A stretch of 64,000 nt of DNA from Pithys albifrons albifrons (taxonomy: Eukaryota > Chordata > Aves > Passeriformes > Thamnophilidae), in the NCBI RefSeq assembly GCF_047495875.1, contig NC_092467.1:12427566-12491565 (forward strand), read 5' to 3'. Position 1 is the stretch's first letter. Each line of letters opens with the position of its first letter. A program made the translations under genes and the position numbers. The notes under the pieces are model-generated. The model was not told the DNA's origin, made no database searches, and worked only from the letters and a program-made list of their open reading frames with translations. This document shows positions 15,340-26,122 of the stretch, piece after piece.

Positions 15340-17560
15340 AACTATTGAATTGCTGTTAGCCTTTGTGATGGTGTGTCCCTGTAGCCTCAGTACTGTGTGT
15401 GATGAAGGCTGGTAATGGGGCCATTTTGCTTTCCCTAATTAAACAAATTCCTCAGTTTTAACTAGCTTACTGTGTAGATCCAATAGCCTCTGTCTTTTTG
15501 ATATGAATGCCTTACATTGATACTACTTTTACTGGGCATTTGTGTACATTCTCATGGCTTTGTCTGGGCCCCTACTAGGTTAACATAGGATATAGCTTCA
15601 TGAATTTTTAAGTCAGCACTCTGAGCTGTTCTTTTATGATTTCCTCTGATAGTTGCAGGTCAATTAGCTTCATTAGATTGGTTGAGTGTGTGTCTGAATC
15701 TGTCATGTTCTTTCCAGTGTAAAGCCTAACTAAACCTTTCAAACAGTTTGGGCCGGGCAATGATTCGACTAAAGGAGAAGTTCAGAGGCTGGGTTACTGC
15801 AGGGGTATTTTAATAGGACTCTGTTTGCAAATAGGATTTCTGAATAATCTTGGTGGTACAGATTACTGTCTCAATCATGGCAGTAGCTCTGAAATCACCC
15901 TTCTTAAAAGAAGTGCATATAAAAAGTGTTGCCTTTGCTGCATAAATACTAAGGCTAGCAGTTGACTTTTTGGATGGATCACAAGTGTACAAGTTTTTAC
16001 TGTCAGCTCGAGGGTTGCCTGCAGTATGTAGGGAAGAGCTACATGTCAGAATTCCTTTCCCAAGTTTGTAACTTCTTTTCGCACTAGCCAGACAGATTTT
16101 GCAAAGTTTTCAGTGGGGAAGAAAGGATGAGATACAATTGCAAATATTGGTGATGATGAGGAAGGATATAAAATTCTGATTAATACATCACCACAGTTAT
16201 ATTGTTCATAGCATAAGTAGCTGAAATTACTCTTAGGAAAAGGTTGCGCTGTGTGGGTGAAAAACTCTTGGGCTCTCCAAAACTCCATGACTTGCTCATA
16301 CAAAACCTTCTGGGATGGCAGCAATATGTAACCTATCCTTGCTAAGTGTCTGTTACTAATGAATGAGTGACAGTGGACACATCTGATCCATCTGCAGCAT
16401 AAATGTTTAATTTTGCTTTCACCAGTCAGCCAGAGTTTGGCAGAAGATTCGTTTCTGTGCAGCAGCAAAAAAGAAGCAAGTGTGGTGTTGCATTTCTCCA
16501 CAGAGAATTGGAGCTCGAGTAGGAGCACTTCTGAATCAGTCATGACACTGCCATCCCCTTGAAGTTATTTTGGCTTAGACATCAAATATTGCTCACTACT
16601 CCCTTAAGGAGTATCTGGTTTTAGTTTACTTCCAGTCTTCTGTGCTTTCTATATTCTAGAGAAAAAAGAGATACAGGAAAAGACTTATTCAGTCTTCTCA
16701 CTTGTTCCTCCTGACTTGTACTCAATGTCCATACCTTGCAGCAAGGCATTTGCTGGGCTGTAATCTAATGGCATTCATCATTTCCACAGTATGACATTTT
16801 GAGGGGAAAGTGTGATCCTGTAGATAAGAGAGTCTGGCAAATGGAGATTTTCATTTCAGTTCTGCTGCTGATCTTATGTACATCCTTTCTCAGCATCTCT
16901 GGTCCTAGTATTTTCTTGTCTAGTAGGTGTTAAGTTCCCTGGGACTGCCATCATGCTGTGATGGTTCAGTGTGTAGCCTGGGGTTTTGCTATGATACAAA
17001 TAATATCCTAATTAAAAAGACCTTGGCCTACAACAGAGCTTGTTAAAGTACTGCACACTTTATTGGCAGAGATTTTTCTGTTGCTTTGGTGATTAAGGTA
17101 ATACCACAATGTGAAAAGAAACCTGATGGAAGCAGGAAAGTAATCATAGTCTAAAAAAATGTTGATTGCCAGAGCTGCCTGCAGAGATAAATTCATATTA
17201 ATCTTAGTCTTTCCTCTCTAAAAGGAAATATGGCTTCCTACTTGATTTTTGCTTTCAGCCTTTTCTTCTAATTTATTTTTAATTGGCAGCTGTGTTTCTC
17301 AGCCTAATATTGCCATCTCTAACACTGCAAGCTGAGTAAGTTCTCAGAAAACACTGAGAACCCACTGAGCTGCAGTAGTGAATTCTGGTTTTAAAGAAAA
17401 AGGGAAATGCAAAACTACAGAGCCCAGTGATTTAAAATATTTTGGTTACTTGAACTTCTGCTGTCACTGGAAATACTCCCAGCCCTTGGAAAATACACCT
17501 GGATTGATGGGTCATCTTGTGCTCTCTGAGTCGCAAATAATAATCTTCATGTTTTATGCA
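15340..17560. other. Intergenic sequence, no supported gene
   Basis: Contains one comparatively long minus-strand open frame (16046-16543, 165 codons) with no signal peptide, repeats, or motif that I recognise. It is left uncalled as a gene. Otherwise AT-rich and featureless. Confidence 0.6.
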
Positions 17561-17569
17561 GGGCTTTCC

Positions 17570-17770
17570 AGGCAGGAACTTGGCAGCGCTGGAGCAGTGG
17601 GGTGCAACGCCGGCAGGAGCCGCTTCTCCGCTCTTTTCCCTTGTTTTTTCCCTGTTTTTGCCACGTGCCCTGCCCGGCGCTGGGCGGAGCGGGCCCAGCA
17701 GGGGGCGCCCCCCGCGCCGCCCATCAACGCCTCGGGAAGGGCCGGGAGCAGGAGGGCTGGGAAGCGGGAT
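17570..17770. promoter_or_regulatory. Isolated CpG-rich patch (orphan mini CpG island)
   Basis: About 17 CpG dinucleotides by eye within roughly 175 bases, in contrast to the CpG-poor flanks. It contains a CACGTG E-box (17662-17667), a perfect CTCF core (17695-17709), and at its right edge a splice-donor-like GTGAGT (17771-17776). It lies about 4.6 kb after the SLC25A24 3' end and far from VAV3. It could be an insulator, an enhancer, or the promoter of an unannotated non-coding transcript; the sequence does not decide. Confidence 0.55.
17695..17709 (+). promoter_or_regulatory. Perfect CTCF core motif, plus orientation
   Basis: CCAGCAGGGGGCGCC matches the CTCF core CCASYAGRKGGCRSY at all 15 positions. 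Its opposite orientation to the candidate 2.5 kb to the left makes a divergent pair, the layout often found at domain boundaries. Actual binding unverified. Confidence 0.7.
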
Positions 17771-18540
17771 GTGAGTGATCCAAAGAAAGGGTCTCAGTCG
17801 CCACATGTCTGGCTTTGCGGCCCTGTGCCGTCATGGGGCTCTGGGCTTGCAAGGGGCTGCACTGCCGAGGAGGGAAGCGAGGGATGGGATCGAAGTGAGC
17901 CATGAAATTCGAGACTGAAGGTCAGAAATTTTTTCCTAACAATGCAGAAATCTTCCCCAGGGATTCCTATTGCTTGAGACACAAATTAAAAATAGAATAA
18001 GTAAAATCTATGGCAACATGTATCAGGGACAGTGCTTTACTCCAGTAGGTCACTCGGGACTGCAGTAGCCACAAAGACAAAAGGGTTTCGATTGCCCTTT
18101 AGCAGTCGGCAGTACAGCCGGCAGGATTTCATGTGCAGAATCTTGATTTTATTGCAATTTTCTGCTGGTGTTTGAGCACCTGGAATGCCTGGACTGAAGA
18201 GACTAGAGCCTAAATGAAGTATGTAGGCAAATAAGCATTCCAGGCTGAAATCTGAGGTTCTGGCTGACCACAACAACTTCTCGTGAGAAAGTTTCAGCGA
18301 ATAATTGGATATTTCATTCTTGCTGGTTGCAGTAATTTTTTTTTTAGTACATCTGTATCGATGGATGAAAAAGCTCCTAAATCAGGAACACGGGTCTTCT
18401 GCTTCAAGAGGCACTGTGGCCTTTGGCTTGCAGCTCCTTTAGGCCGCCTCTTGAAGGCTGGGATGGCTCCCTCTGCACCCAGCCCGGCGCAGCCTCCCAG
18501 AGAGAGGAAGGACCACACTTGAGGCCAGGTGGCAACAGAA
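17771..18540. other. Intergenic sequence, no supported gene
   Basis: GC content falls back to background. Small open frames on both strands show no recognisable product. Confidence 0.6.
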
Positions 18541-18549
18541 GAAGCAAGC

Positions 18550-19560
18550 TTTATTGGGGTGCCTTGGATAGGGACTCCTATAGGGAAACATTATGGGTAG
18601 ACCTGATGACCAAGGCCATTAACAGTGGAGAAATCAACATATGAAATGCTCAAGTCCACACCCTCAGGCTCTCCGATTTCTGCATCTTCATTGACCCATT
18701 GCTTGTAGTACTTCTGCCACTTAATAAAGTCCTGGTCTATCCCGACAAATCTGTATGTTCATCTCCTTTAGTTTCCCATTGTGTTGTAAGAAGTAACTCA
18801 AATGGCATCTAAGATCCCAAAAGTTCTGAAAGTTTTCCAGATGCTGGAAGTTGACTTTCATGTGGCTTATTCCATGTAAAGATACTAGAGCTGAAGTTTG
18901 CCATGAAAGCTGCGTGGTAAAAAGGCAGTGCTCAAGGCATCTCTATCCCCAGAAGTTCCTCTGTAGAACTCCTTGAAACTTCTAATTACAAGCTCTTTAT
19001 TTAACTTTCAAGTATATCTTACTAATACTTGAAATATAAACAAGGGATTTACAATGCATCTGTTGAGAATGGGCCTTACTTCAAATATGACCTAAATTCA
19101 ACAAAAGCCTTTCAGTGGTTCTGTCTGGAAGCTGGAAGTTACCTCTCATGTCCTTCCTAAGCAAGCTTCAGTTTTGAATTTCTAGGTGACTTGATGGCTT
19201 TCAACTGCTTGTATGAAATAATTCAAGTGCCTCCTTAGGGAGAGGATGTCATGGAAAAAGCATTCCTCCATGCACCAAGCAATCCATAGGAGTGCTGTCC
19301 CAGAGCCTCAGTGGGACATCAGGATGGGTATAGGTCTGGAGTTCAAGAACCTTTTTCAAGGCTTCAGGAAGACATAGAGCATCAGTAGCCAGCATGGGAA
19401 TAAAGGTGATTATCTTGTATTCTTGAAGCACTTTGTCCCTCATTGCAGGTTGCTCCATTGGGCAGTGCCTGCTCTCCAGTTTTTTGAGGTATTTGTGAAT
19501 TTGCTTACAAGGGGTTGAAGTGTTCTGTATTTGGAACTTAACAGAAAGGGTTGTTTCTTA
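18550..19560 (-). pseudogene. Broken minus-strand coding-like stretch, parent unrecognised
   Basis: Reading the minus strand, open stretches with protein-like composition follow one another but change frame and are cut by stops. They are 19252-19557 (102 codons, includes ATDALCLPEALKKVLELQ), 19185-19259 (25 codons, FFHDILSLRRHLNYF), 18888-19007 (40 codons, includes SFKEFYRGTSGDRDALS), 18724-18942 (73 codons, includes FQHLENFQNFWDL) and 18594-18758 (55 codons, includes KWQKYYKQWVNEDAE). The last ends at TAA and is followed about 40 bases on by AATAAA (minus strand, 18550-18555), as for a gene with a short 3' UTR. I do not recognise the family. No poly(A) tail is seen, so retroposition is not shown. 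A chance run of open frames is the alternative. Confidence 0.4.
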
Positions 19561-21535
19561 ATGTACACAGACAGTGATCAATTCTATATATAATAAGAGA
19601 AACCGTTTGTAAAGGGATTTAACTTCCTGTGAGTTATATTTTTAAAGGTATTGATCTGCCAAACAGTGTTTTGAGTTTTTTCCATTTTTAGAGATTGCAT
19701 ATTTTGATGCGTCACCATCTGATAATAGAATTAAGACATGAGTAGCTCAGCTTCAAGAGTTTAAATCAACGATAAATATTTCATTACATTGTCTTAAACT
19801 GGCAAAGTGAGGAAATACACAGTGTTCAAGATTAAACTCATAGCTCATGTTGTTGAACCTCAGCTTGCAGTTGTGTATCGGTAGCTAAATATAAAATGTA
19901 AGGTCATAAAGTCTTAGAGGCAAAACTTGAAACCAGCATTGGAGGCATAAAGAGATGTAAAAAGCTGGGGCATTTTGACTAACATGTTTAATTGCTGTAT
20001 GGTTCTATAGACAATCTCCTTTCAAAAGTGCTCATTTTAAGAGACAGAAAATTAGCATCTGCCCGCTGATATCAGAGCTGAGAGGATGAAGCAGCCTTTC
20101 TTTTTTATCCATGTGCATGCAGGCATTTCAATGTTTTTACTTAAACTGTTTATCTCCTGTTAATTTCATATAGCTTATTTCCTAAGAAGGTGTCAGATGT
20201 TTTCTCTTTCTAGAGAAACAGTCAAATTTCATGTACTGTGTTTTAAAACTTGCTAGGGGCCTTGAAGAAAAGATGCGAAGCACTAAAGCAGAAGGTGTTC
20301 AGCACCTTGTTTGTCCTTCAGTAGGCACTGACCTTGTGAAGCAATCTAACCTAAACCAGCTAAAACTCCTCTTCCCTAGGGCCTACAGTGTGCTCTCTCA
20401 GGGGATGAGTCCAAGGGCTGAAAAGTCCTTTATAGCCTGGCTCTGCTCAGATTGAGTCACTTTGTGAGAGTCTGGATGGCATCTGTATGCAGATTGTTTT
20501 TGTGTATGAAAAATACATGACTATTCCCTCAGGTGTTAATTAATGCAATTTGTAGTTACTGAGAACTTCAAGCAAAAAATTAGAGTGTTCTCAGTATTCA
20601 AATGTACTCCTCACATCTAGTTATTTGTCACTCTCCTTATAAGTGTCTGGCTGACAAATTTTCTCCTTGCTACACTCCTGTGTACACTACACTGTACCTT
20701 TGTAATAGGGGAAACTTCCTGGTTTTAGTTTTCCTTAACTGATTGTAAAGTAGGAGAATTTACTGTCCATTTCTATTCGCAATAATTGAGCTTGTGGTTT
20801 TTCATTTGTTGGGGTTTTTTAGCTGTAGTGGTGAGGTAAAGAGAAGGAGCTGGAGCAACCCCCATTCTATCATGATTTAAATAGTGTCTTTGGTAATTAA
20901 TTTAATCAGTAAACAGCAGGAGACTGACATTTTTTGAGAAGTTTCTCAAATGATAAAAATAGTACTACGTATGTCCCTTAGAACAGTACTAATGAGCCCA
21001 CGGATTGGGTGGGATAAAGACCCATGCACCAGCTTTGTGTGTCATGGTCTACATAGAATATGTGATTGTCTGGAATGAGGATCTGCGAAAAACAAGTGTC
21101 GCTGACTAGGAATTTAATGCATGTGGAGAAGAAGATTAATTGCTTCTGGTTCTGATTTTCAACTTTACCACCACAAAAGGAAGGTGCCTGTAAAATCTCA
21201 AATCATGTCATGAAAACAACTCTTCTTCATTCGTGACAGTAGCTCATACTGCTCTACTGAAACAATTTCTGAAAGCTAAGTACTTCTCGTAGTCTCCTTT
21301 TGCAACAACAGAAGCATTCAACTTGCCTTTCCTATCACAGTAGAAAAGGAAAATACACAATTGTGTGTACTCTGGCTATTGCCTAGGAAATACTTAACAG
21401 CAACACAATGTTGTTAGTGTGTTATGGTGTCAGATAAGCAGACCTGAGTAGCTTGTTCATACTTGGAAATTTACCCTAATTGCATAAATATTTAGTGATG
21501 GTGGTGTGGATCACATACCTATTAACCACCTTCTG
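19561..21535. other. Intergenic sequence, no supported gene
   Basis: AT-rich; short unremarkable open frames only. No repeats recognised. Confidence 0.65.
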
Positions 21536-21570
21536 CACGCACATGCACAAACACACATACACACACATAC
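21536..21570. repeat. Imperfect (CA)n microsatellite
   Basis: CA-rich run with interruptions (cacgcacatgcacaaacaca and on). Simple repeat. Confidence 0.8.
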
Positions 21571-24500
21571 TTGTGCAGTGCACGTGGCATTTCCAGATAA
21601 TCCTGTGCATAGTGGCCTTGCAGGAGTAAAAGTTCTCCATGGCAGCTCCATGAACAAACCCAGAATTAATATTTCTGCAACAGATCTGGAATCATTTTGG
21701 TAGAAAGATCTGAATGATGCAAGGCAGCTGAATGTTTTAGGTGCAATCACACCTTGCCTCTATCTGAGAAGTTAAAATGTGAGAACATGTACTCCAATGC
21801 TCAATAGCTTAATTTAATGTGAACTATTTTTGAAACTGGGTGACAAGTCATAGATAACAATGATCAATATAGTAAAAATTAAATTTCCCTGGGATGACAT
21901 TTCTTCTTGCAATGTCATAGCAGCCCTTAAGCTAGGCAGCCCCATAGCTGAAGAGAAATAGGCATGATGTAAGGAAAAGGAATTATATCTCTGACATTTT
22001 TTTTCACCTCTGTTTCAGCTGGAGTTTATTTTAATCTCAATGTTCAGATGAGCCACCTGAAGTTTGTTTTCTTGAGTCAGGATGTGAATGTGAGTTATGA
22101 ATTTAACTGCAAGTTACAATTCAAGGTTACCTGGTTATTTACGTGAAGTAACATATTTTTCTTTAATGTCAAGATTGAAGAAATGCATTTGCTCCTGATT
22201 CACATAGCAGCTGTCTTCAGCTTTTTGTCAGATACATGGTGTTTGCAGACTGTCAGTGGAGGCCTCCCTGATGCCTCTGTCAATCTGTGGAATTCAAACA
22301 TAGTTCCTAACCTGCAGAAAACATTTTAAGATGTGGCCAGTGCCACTTCCTTGAGCATTGTCTTTCCAGCCAGCTTTCTAGGCAAGTACCTCCACAAAGG
22401 TCTTGCACATCCATTGGCTTTCTGTCAAGGGAAATATTATCACTGGGAATTTTGAGTAAAAACATGTGGACCAGCATAGCTGCTCCTTCATTTGAGCCAT
22501 ATGACCTGTGTCCCTTGGCTGAACACCTATTGCACAGTGCTGGTGGGAGCTTGAGAAACATCTACTTAGAACTAAGTGAAGCAGAAATTAAGAACTTTCA
22601 GTGATTGTTTGATGTGGACTACTGATGTGATAGCAGTTGCCTGGAGAGGGATTTACAAGAAACACACATATATAAACAACATTGTTATCTTACTTCTTCA
22701 AAATTACCATAACTATGAAGATGAAGTGGGAGTGAGTTCAAGATGTGATTTCTTTGTATTTGCCACATTGGTCCCTCAGGGGATGAAGTATCAGTATATT
22801 TAGTTTTCTCTCTATGTCTTGACAATGTAGACAATATTCAGAGATAAAGACACTACACATCTGGTGAAAGTTTTGCTCACTGAGGAGAACTAAAATGCCA
22901 CTAAATAATAATGCCCTGAAAAGAAAAACATTTTGAACTCTTAACACTGCTTCCCATTTCTGCCAAGCCATCAAGTTTTCCTACAGTATTTTCATTAAAG
23001 AGCAAAATTGAATGATGTTGTGATGTTGTATAGCAGACAGGCATTTTGGTAGGTGGGGAAGTTTGATTAAGTCCCAAGTCGCAAGAGAAGTTGCTGATCA
23101 CCGGGAATAGAAGCCGCACATGCTGACAGCCCAGTCTCTGTGAGCCACAAGACCATCCTTCCTCCTGCACACAGAGAAGCATTGGCATGAAAGGGAAGTA
23201 CTTTCTGTGGTTTGAGAGGCCTTTCCGGTGATTCTAACACCATCAGCAGAAGTGCATAAGGTTTTTACATGAAGGTCTGCCTTCATGGCTCAAATGATTT
23301 TGTAATTTTGGCTGCTTTCAAACTGGACTCATTTTATGAGGGTTGGCTAAATAATCCCCATACAGGAAAAAGGCCAAAGATGAGTCTACCATTTTTTGAG
23401 AGAGTTCTTGTTGAAGGGGCTAATGAGGGGGAGGAAAAATAAATCCATGTAATGCTTGTCCATCCTGAGGTCTGTGCTGTAGCAGTCACATACACAAAAG
23501 AAGAGCTTGTAAGGTTGGTAAGAAGAGATGTTCTTTAGAGCTTTTAAATCTAGCTCTGGCATAAGTCATTGAAAATACATATAAGTAATGTTCAGCTATC
23601 TGTTTTATTAGCAATTCTCATATACTCTGATTTTTTTCATGATTAACACAACTTCCTGATTTTCGGCAGTCATCTGTCAAGCCATCTTGTGTCACTCCAC
23701 TCTCCTTTCAGGCTGCACTGAGAGTAATTCCAGCAGGAACCGACAGGGTAAGTACTAACTCTGTGTAAGCCAGACTGGATAAGTAGCAGTGAACACTCCA
23801 GAGCAGTCCTTCGAATCAGTCAGCTGCTCCACTAGCCTGGGTCATGCTGGGTGGATGCAGCTGAACTCTGTGATGGGGAGGGAGCAGGCAGGGAACACAG
23901 CCCTTCCTGCCCCACACCATGGAATGGGTGCTGCCCTAGAGGGTCGTCAGTGTAGAGAAATAGCTTTTCCTTCCTCTGATAATTTCACCAGAACTGGGGG
24001 TTAGATTTTAGAGCATCAGAGTGGCTTACACAAAGCCCAGTCATGGCTTTGTGCTATGTTTTATTGGTATTAAAAATTGGCTCATCCATATTTCTGTAAT
24101 TATTGGAAATACAACAGTAAAATAGCTTTCTCTTGGACTTTGTTTATCCACATAAATGTTTTGGTAGGTGGAGTTCATTTGCCATCTTGTAGTATATTAC
24201 ATAAACAGTGTGATTCTTGAATTAATCTGTACTGTCATCTTGGAATAAGGTGGGGATGATTAAAAGAAGTGGCATTTAATCATCTGACAATACGAATACA
24301 CTTTTCTTGCGTATGAAACAGAAAGCAAAAATATGATAAATTTAAAATATTTTTGTAACATCCATGTTGCAGGAGTGGCTAAAGACCTAGGCTATGTTTG
24401 AGGTCCCATAGCTGTAAGTGTTGTGTAAACAGTAAGTAAATACTTCTGACTTAAAAAGCTTACCAATGGTGACAGTCTTTTTTGACAAGATTTTCTGTGA

Positions 24501-26046
24501 ATGCAGAGAGGGTTCTTGCTCTGTTATGAATTAGTCATCTTGAAATTGTGAAAGAAGCACAAGGTAGAGTAAGTGCAAATGAAAGTTGAAGGAACTGAAA
24601 GAAAAAATACATTTGTGGAATGAAAAGCCAGTGAAAATGAAAAAGTGTTGAGAACAACTTGTTTCAGTGGAAATTCAGCTTATGTAGCAGCTGGTAAGAT
24701 CCAGAGACATTTGGGTTCCTAAATGTACATCATGCTCTGTTTGGCAGTGCAACTTCTGAGGTGTGTCCACCAGGTTTTCTCTGGAAGAGGCTGAGCACTT
24801 GTGAACATAGCCGCACCCTATGCTCCAAGGTGGCTTTATTGCAACAAGAGAAAAATGAATCCCAAAAGTACTTAGGCCCAGATTTTTTTTGTGTTAGATC
24901 CCTGAGTCTTAATTTCTCAGTTCTGCAGTCCTTTAATAGTTTTCAATATCTTACTATAGAAAAAAAAGGTGCCTTGCTGCATCGAGTTGGATTGATATTT
25001 ACATACGTTCCCTTCTGGAAGCTTTTTTCTATTAATGTGGCTCTGATTAGCCATAAAAGATTGAAGAGATATTCTTGAAATAGGTTGTTCCTAAGGGCCA
25101 CTCTGCTGTTTATCCTCTTATAGTATGGCACAGCTGGGAATGGCAATTTGCTCTTGTAACAGGTTGACCGAGGATCAGCTGCAGTATTAAAAGATTAGTA
25201 CCCAATAATTTCCAATGAGCTGTTCTGTAATAAACTCAGCATGCTGATGTGGATTTTTAATGTTTCAATGTCTGTTTTACATAACATGTTATTTCAAGTC
25301 TAGGAAAAAAAATCCTTGTATTCTATGAATTTACACTCTGTTGGTAAGAAACATTTTGATTTTGAAATTTTAATTTATGAAATGATATCTGTGTTTGGAC
25401 ATCTGGACAAGAGCTCTAAGAAAGCAAACAAGCCCATCTTCACTAATAGGTTGCTGTCCTGCCAGCCAGAACAAATGAGAAATATGTGGACTCGGTAATA
25501 TGGAAATCAACCAGTTAATTTGTTTTCAAGGTTTATTATAATGATTCAGTCTTACTTATTAATGACCTCTGTATGCACAAAATTGAATACAGCTGTTATA
25601 ACAGACTTTGTGTTTACCTAGTGACCCTGCTGTAGGCAGCTATCACTGGTAGTGTTACAGATCCACTCACATCTTTTCCCAAGTGCTTGGCAGCCACATG
25701 ATGAAAGTGATTTCTAACGAACCCAAGACTGTATTCTGTACCAGTAGAGAGTTAACAAAACTCAGAAAATCTTAAGTTTTATGTAGTTTGAGTGCACTGT
25801 CTCAAGGAATCTGAGAGAAAATGAACTTGTGTCTTTTGTCAAGAAATCCTCACCTAATACTCTGTAGCAGTTTTTAATCCTCCATTCTTCATAATACCAC
25901 ATACACTTCCTGCAGCACATGAATTAGGTTCAAGGTAGGCTGCTGTTTATGGGATAAAACCAGCAGCATTACAATTCTTGGCATTTAGTTCACTGAGTGT
26001 ATGAGCACTCTCGTTCCTTGCTGCCCTCTCTGTCAGTCAGAAGAAC
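21571..26046. other. Intergenic sequence, no supported gene
   Basis: Open frames up to 105 codons (24761-25078) on either strand, none with family features. No interspersed repeat recognised by eye. Confidence 0.6.
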
Positions 26047-26122
26047 TTGTGTGGGGCTTATGCAGCATACAACAAACTTTCAAAATTTTTGTGTGGGGCT
26101 TATGTAGCATACAACAAACTTT
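26047..26122 (+). repeat. 34-bp direct repeat, period 42
   Basis: Two copies (26047-26080 and 26089-26122) beginning ttgtgtggggcttatg, one mismatch (c/t), separated by 8 bases. A recent local duplication. Confidence 0.92.

Noticed and set aside
18540..18560. LTR R-region reading of the minus-strand AATAAAGCTTGC
   Set aside because: No TG...CA ends, second LTR copy, polypurine tract or retroviral coding was seen nearby, so an LTR is not supported.
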